Assembly (NCBI RefSeq): GCF_963583255.1
Contig: NC_084816.1
Span: 8,320,600 to 8,384,599, forward strand
Direction of reading: 5' to 3'
DNA: 64,000 nucleotides
Source: Pyrus communis
Taxonomy: Eukaryota > Streptophyta > Magnoliopsida > Rosales > Rosaceae
The notes beneath the pieces were generated by a model. It searched no databases, was not told the DNA's origin, and saw only the letters and a program-made list of their open reading frames with translations. The translations under genes were made by a program, and so were the position numbers. Below are positions 59,902-64,000 of the stretch, one piece after another; within the stretch, counting starts at the first letter, position 1, and the number at the start of each line of letters is the position of its first letter.

Positions 59902-60354
59902 ATTGTTCTAAAAGTCTCCGTCAAGGCTAGGTGGCTGATCACCGCCATGATTAATCCCTAGGCATTTAAGAAAGGGCACTTAGACCTGTCTAGGGGCCCC
60001 CTAATCCACTTTGACCTGGTTGCCTAGGTTGTGACTCTCACTTAGACAAAAAATACATAACTTCCATTTTTTTTAATAAATTGTAAAATATTGTTGGATA
60101 CGTTGATGAATAGTCATTATATCTTGTTTTCATGTTTTGAATATGTTCTTATACTATAATTTATATCATTCTATTTTGTAATTTATATATCCGAATACAA
60201 TTATGCATTTTTTTTAAGTATAAGTAAATATTTATTTATAAGTTGTATAATAAATTTAATTAAAATTTAAAAATCTCCTAGGCCTCCATCTAGACGCTTA
60301 GGCACTAGCTCCTTACCCGCCGCCCCACTAGCACTTAGCGTCTTTTAGAACTTT
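59902..60354. mobile_element. CTAGGCG-family MITE, copy 2
   Basis: Starts near GTTCTAAAAGTCTCC and ends near GCGTCTTTTAGAAC, with CCTAGGC-type blocks at both ends and an AT-rich middle, as in the copy at 20258-20908. The target duplication is degraded. Confidence 0.65.
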
Positions 60355-60555
60355 GCTTATATCCCATATAACTAGTGCTTTTAGCATGAAGCACTTCTTA
60401 GGTATCCAAACTAACATGCTGCCATTTTGCTGTGTCAAAACTTCCACAAGGGTATTCAACAATTTTAGTTTAACATGTAGTCAATCTCATTTGAACATAT
60501 TGGCATAAATGTGTCGACAAAACCGTAATCCTAGCTAGCATTTAAAAAACCCTAA

Positions 60556-60918
60556 CACTATATTTGGATGAAGAGATTTAAGATTACTAAAGAATTTTAA
60601 AATGACGGAAATTGAAATGACATGATTTTATTTTCTATAATTTGTGAATTTTCTTGTTTGGTTAAATTAAAAGAACAATGGAATTGAATACGGAATTTGT
60701 TATTTTTAAACTCTCAATCATAGAAATTGGGAAATGACACCTATTTATATGAAATTTAAACTTGAGAATTGGAGGTCCTAAATTCTAAGTTCTTTTTCAT
60801 TGTAGAAATTCTAAATTTCTATGTTTATGAATCCAAACAAGGGAATTGATGCATATCAATTTATAAATTTTGACTTTTATCTAAATTCCAAGTTTATTTT
60901 CCTCATCCAAACATAGTG
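60556..60918. mobile_element. 363-bp Tourist-like MITE
   Basis: Inverted termini CACTATATTTGGATGAAGA and CACTATGTTTGGATGAGGA, flanked by TAA at 60553-60555 and 60919-60921. AT-rich and non-coding. Confidence 0.75.
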
Positions 60919-60921
60919 TAA

Positions 60922-62244
60922 CCCTTCTTACCTAACCTACACATACATACATGTTCTAAAACAATATTTTGTTGCACATGACAAATATTGAATTGAAGCG
61001 AGCGACGCAATCTAAACTGATCAAAGCGAGTGAAGCAATCTAACCCTAACCCTCGAGCCTTCTGCAATGTAAAGCCATCGTCTTAGTGGCCTTTTCCTGT
61101 CCATTGCATTAGCGGTGCGCGAAAAGAAAAAGCTATTTGGTCACGTATTTACGGGATTAGTTAGATGAGAGCGAGTAGCTTTTCTAAATTTGGATATTAG
61201 AAGGCTATTAATTGCGGGATTGACAAATGTACTCTGCCTTTAAAAATAGCATGTAGGTTACTTTAAATGCTATTTTTAATAAAATCAGAGTTGACCTTCA
61301 ATGGATATTTTTAATTATTGTAATACTCTCATTAATTACATTATTTATCTTTCTACGCACGTTCTCTCCATTAGAGAACAAATTGACCACCACATATACC
61401 ACTACAACCATTAACCATTAACCTTACATCACCACCACAATCGTCACCACCGCCATCACTGACACTGTCGTTACCACCACTACCACCACTACCAACACCA
61501 CCACAACTACCAACATTGGCACTATAACCGTCACCACTGTCATTATCACCACCATCGTTTCCGTCACTGCCACCATAATCTATTACTACCCCCACAACTT
61601 CTGCCATTTACTGTAGCACCATTGTTACCTTTGCACCACATCCTATTACTGGCACCAACAATGATACCCCCACCATTGTCATAGCCATCAACTCCATTGC
61701 CTCTGCCACAACTGTCATTGCCACCACCTCCATTATTATATCTATTTTTATCATTATGTACAATTATATTATTTTACATGAAAGTTTACCAAACGTTCTT
61801 ACAATGTTTTTCATATCAGCATTTTTTAAAATACAATTTATCAAACGTTTAACTACTTTATTTTATATCTAATTATACTTAAAGCATAACATAAACACTT
61901 TTTTTAACTACAACAATCCCAAACTCGCCCTAAGAAGTTTCCCTGTGATCATCACTTTCCGTTGTGCTTTACGACGAGATGATTTGTCCTTGAGTGTTGG
62001 AGTTGCCGTGAAATACTTGGTCATTAATATTTGAGACAAATATGAACCTTTGTTGTCAAAGGTAAATAATTCATCCATATTTGAATTGAAACATTAACAT
62101 CCGATGCTAGAATATTAAATGACAATTCGAGTTCAAGCACATCCCAATGATAATACTCACGATGTCTAGAAACATACACGGCGACAGCATGAATTTTTTT
62201 AATACATACTCTAGGTATAAAAAACTCCCCACTTTAAAATATGA
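60922..62244. other. Intergenic with CCA-rich tract
   Basis: No gene recognised outside the trinucleotide tract. The minus frame at 61371-61607 (Gly/Asp/Ser-rich) is a product of that tract. Confidence 0.45.
61385..61735. repeat. Imperfect (CCA)n trinucleotide tract
   Basis: About 350 bases dominated by CCA/CAC triplets with frequent substitutions (CACCACCACAATCGTCACCA type). Low-complexity, not coding. Confidence 0.85.
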
Positions 62245-62416
62245 TTGCCACTTAGGACTACAATCTAGTGACATTTCTCTTCACTTGTAAATAAGAGATC
62301 TTAGGTTTGATTCTTGCCAAAGACGAATTTGAACCACATTATTACTAGTCCATTGTGAGGCTAAGCCCATTCCCTATCTTTTAGTATAAATAATATCGTT
62401 TATTCAAAAAAAAAAA
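62245..62416 (+). mobile_element. tRNA-derived SINE
   Basis: A 172-base unit with a box-A-like region (CTAGTGACATTTCTC), box B (TAGGTTTGATTCTTGCC) and a body ending ATATCGTTTATTC then a ~12-base A tail. A decayed relative is at 8985-9105. The box spacing and tail support a polymerase III SINE. Confidence 0.7.
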
Positions 62417-62799
62417 TTATATATATATGGTTGACTGCCACTTAAAATGGTGGAATTCCAACTCAGGAATAAACTGATCCACTTTCTTTCATCTCCGACG
62501 AGCAAGTACCCTTTTCTAGCTACCTAATGAATTACTATTATCAAATATAAAGCTGATATAAGAAAGGTCTTATATTATATATGGCCATTTTCTAATTCCA
62601 CTTACAAAACATCTATTAACCCCGTGATCACGTTTTGTCCTTAAAATTAGTAACATCCATTTTCTTCAATTTCATGCCTTCCCACTTTCCATCAACACAT
62701 ATGCTATTAATTTCGAATTATTTGGACTGCTTCATGAATTTACCTCAAAATTAATTGTGTTTTACAAAATACAAAATGCCATGCATGCATGCAAAAGTT

Positions 62800-62997
62800 T
62801 ATTCCTAGTGGTAAGGGCGCAAACTGCAGCTTCCTAATAAACCAAAAAATGTGGGAGGTCCCGGATGCTCTAAGCTAGTGAGTCTGCTTGACTGTGGCCA
62901 GGGCAAGGTAAAACTCTCCTTAGCCTCATCGGGTCCAGTAGGGGTGGATAACCGTGACTTTCCACCGGTTGTTCCCTTTTTTAAAAAAAAAAAAAAA
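62800..62997 (+). mobile_element. Second SINE family
   Basis: Box-A-like TAGTGGTAAGGGCGC near 62806, box-B-like GAGGTCCCGGATGC near 62852, and an A tail at 62983-62997. Unlike the SINE at 62245. Boundaries are approximate. Confidence 0.5.
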
Positions 62998-63382
62998 GAT
63001 ACACATACAATTTAACTTTTTTGGTGCTCATAGAAATGAAAATTAAAAACTATAAAATATAAAACTATTTAGAGATTTTTCACTTTCAATATATTTTATT
63101 AAGATTTTATTTTCATTCATTATCTGTCATTTCTTCCCCTATCTCCTTTCATCATAGCTTATTCATCCTACCCTTCTCCCATATACTTTCCTCACATATC
63201 AATAACAAAAAGTAAATGATGTAGAACATATGGAAGAGCACATCGAAGAGCATCTTGGAAGATGCAAACCTAACAGCAAGGCTGCTGGAATGCAGGTTTG
63301 ACAGTCGGTGTTAGAATAGGGCTTATAATGTTGTTTCGAAGAGAATGACGTAAAGATCAAGACACACAAGTTTTGCTTGTGA
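62998..63382. other. Intergenic, no gene seen
   Basis: AT-rich spacer between SINE and MITE. Confidence 0.4.
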
Positions 63383-63842
63383 TCAAGGTTTTCAAAGGCG
63401 CTAGGTGCTAGTTGGGCGGCGGGTTAGAGCCTAATGCCTAGGCGGACTAGGCAGATTTAAATAAATCTATTAAATAAGTGTCTATTTATACTTAAAATAT
63501 ATATAATTACATCATAAACTACAACATAGAGTGACATATATATCATGAAGTATTGGAACATAATGAAAACAAGGGGAACAAGCATACAATGTCTGTTCGT
63601 TTAAGTATTCAACGTCTCGTACAATTTATTGAAAAAAATAAAGTGCAAAATAAAAGTTTTATTTTAGGTCTAAGTGAGTCACAACCTAGGTAGGTGCCTA
63701 AACGGTCTAGGCCGGCGCCTCAACAGGTCTAAGTGCCCTTTCTTAATTTTCAAACGTCCAGACATTAATCGGGATGGTGGCGAACTACTTAGCGTCTAGA
63801 AGGGATTTAAGCGGCGCTAGGCATAGATTTTTAAAATAGTAT
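63383..63842. mobile_element. CTAGGCG-family MITE, copy 3
   Basis: Starts AAGGTTTTCAAAGGCGCTAGG and closes with GCGGCGCTAGGC then ATTTTTAAAAT, with the family's TTGGGCGGCGGG and CACAACCTAGG blocks. Diverged relative to copy 1. Confidence 0.65.
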
Positions 63843-64000
63843 TTGTGGTATACGGAAAAAATTGGCCAAATTCCTTCCTTTACTATCCCAAAACAACGTT
63901 TAAGTTTTAGAGATACTTTGGAACTTTGTTAATAGTTTTTTTCTATTTGATTGTTAAGACCTATTAGGTTTGAATTTGTGTTTGAACGTATAAATACGCC

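Noticed and set aside
61371..61607. Gly/Asp/Ser-rich 78-codon minus frame
   Set aside because: Product of the CCA trinucleotide tract, with no conserved domain.

Overview
The window is nuclear DNA from a flowering plant. It has spliced genes with GT-AG introns, tRNA-primed LTR retrotransposons, SINEs and many nested DNA transposons. The element families look like those of woody Rosaceae (apple, pear, Prunus), but that is an impression, not a test. No rRNA or tRNA gene, CRISPR array or bacterial-type operon is visible.

Three host genes can be supported, all on the minus strand. (1) A DUF707 family gene: 13 coding exons between 60 and 4980, with the last exon lost off the left edge. (2) A three-exon gene at 10045-14019 for a 932-residue type II membrane protein with two GT-A glycosyltransferase domains in tandem. 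(3) A seven-exon LOG gene at 48250-54104 for a 216-residue cytokinin-activating phosphoribohydrolase. In all three the exon phases add up exactly. Genes 1 and 2 probably act in the secretory pathway; LOG is cytosolic/nuclear hormone metabolism. Nothing suggests that the three work together.

The remaining ~80% is intergenic and transposon-rich. 5.6-10 kb: solo LTR (7383-8864), SINE fragment, hAT-type MITE (9142-9779). 14.8-15.8 kb: inverted-repeat element with a recurring GTACCCAT motif. 17.6-21.3 kb: a MULE inside a Tourist-like element, then a second MULE holding a MITE. 22.8-23.4 kb: hAT relic retaining a transposase dimerisation domain. 25.2-26.1 kb: Harbinger/Tourist-like element. 27.1-29.3 kb: decayed Ty1/copia RT-RNase H, split by a 902-bp Tourist-like element. 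30.8-34.05 kb: array of ~345-bp repeats ending in a CACTA-type terminus. 34.05-46.8 kb: an older LTR element split by an 11,702-bp Athila (Ty3) retrotransposon with apparently identical 2,057-bp LTRs, GGTTC target duplications and one open gag-pol frame. 57.1-59.9 kb: a second Tourist-like family member with an 1,826-bp element nested in it. 59.9-63.9 kb: further MITEs, two SINEs and a CCA-rich microsatellite tract.

I found no convincing undescribed biochemical system. The most useful leads are the tandem GT-A protein, the very recent Athila copy (U3 minisatellite, three polypurine-tract-like sites), the 345-bp repeat array with fold-back segments, and the well-resolved nested insertions.
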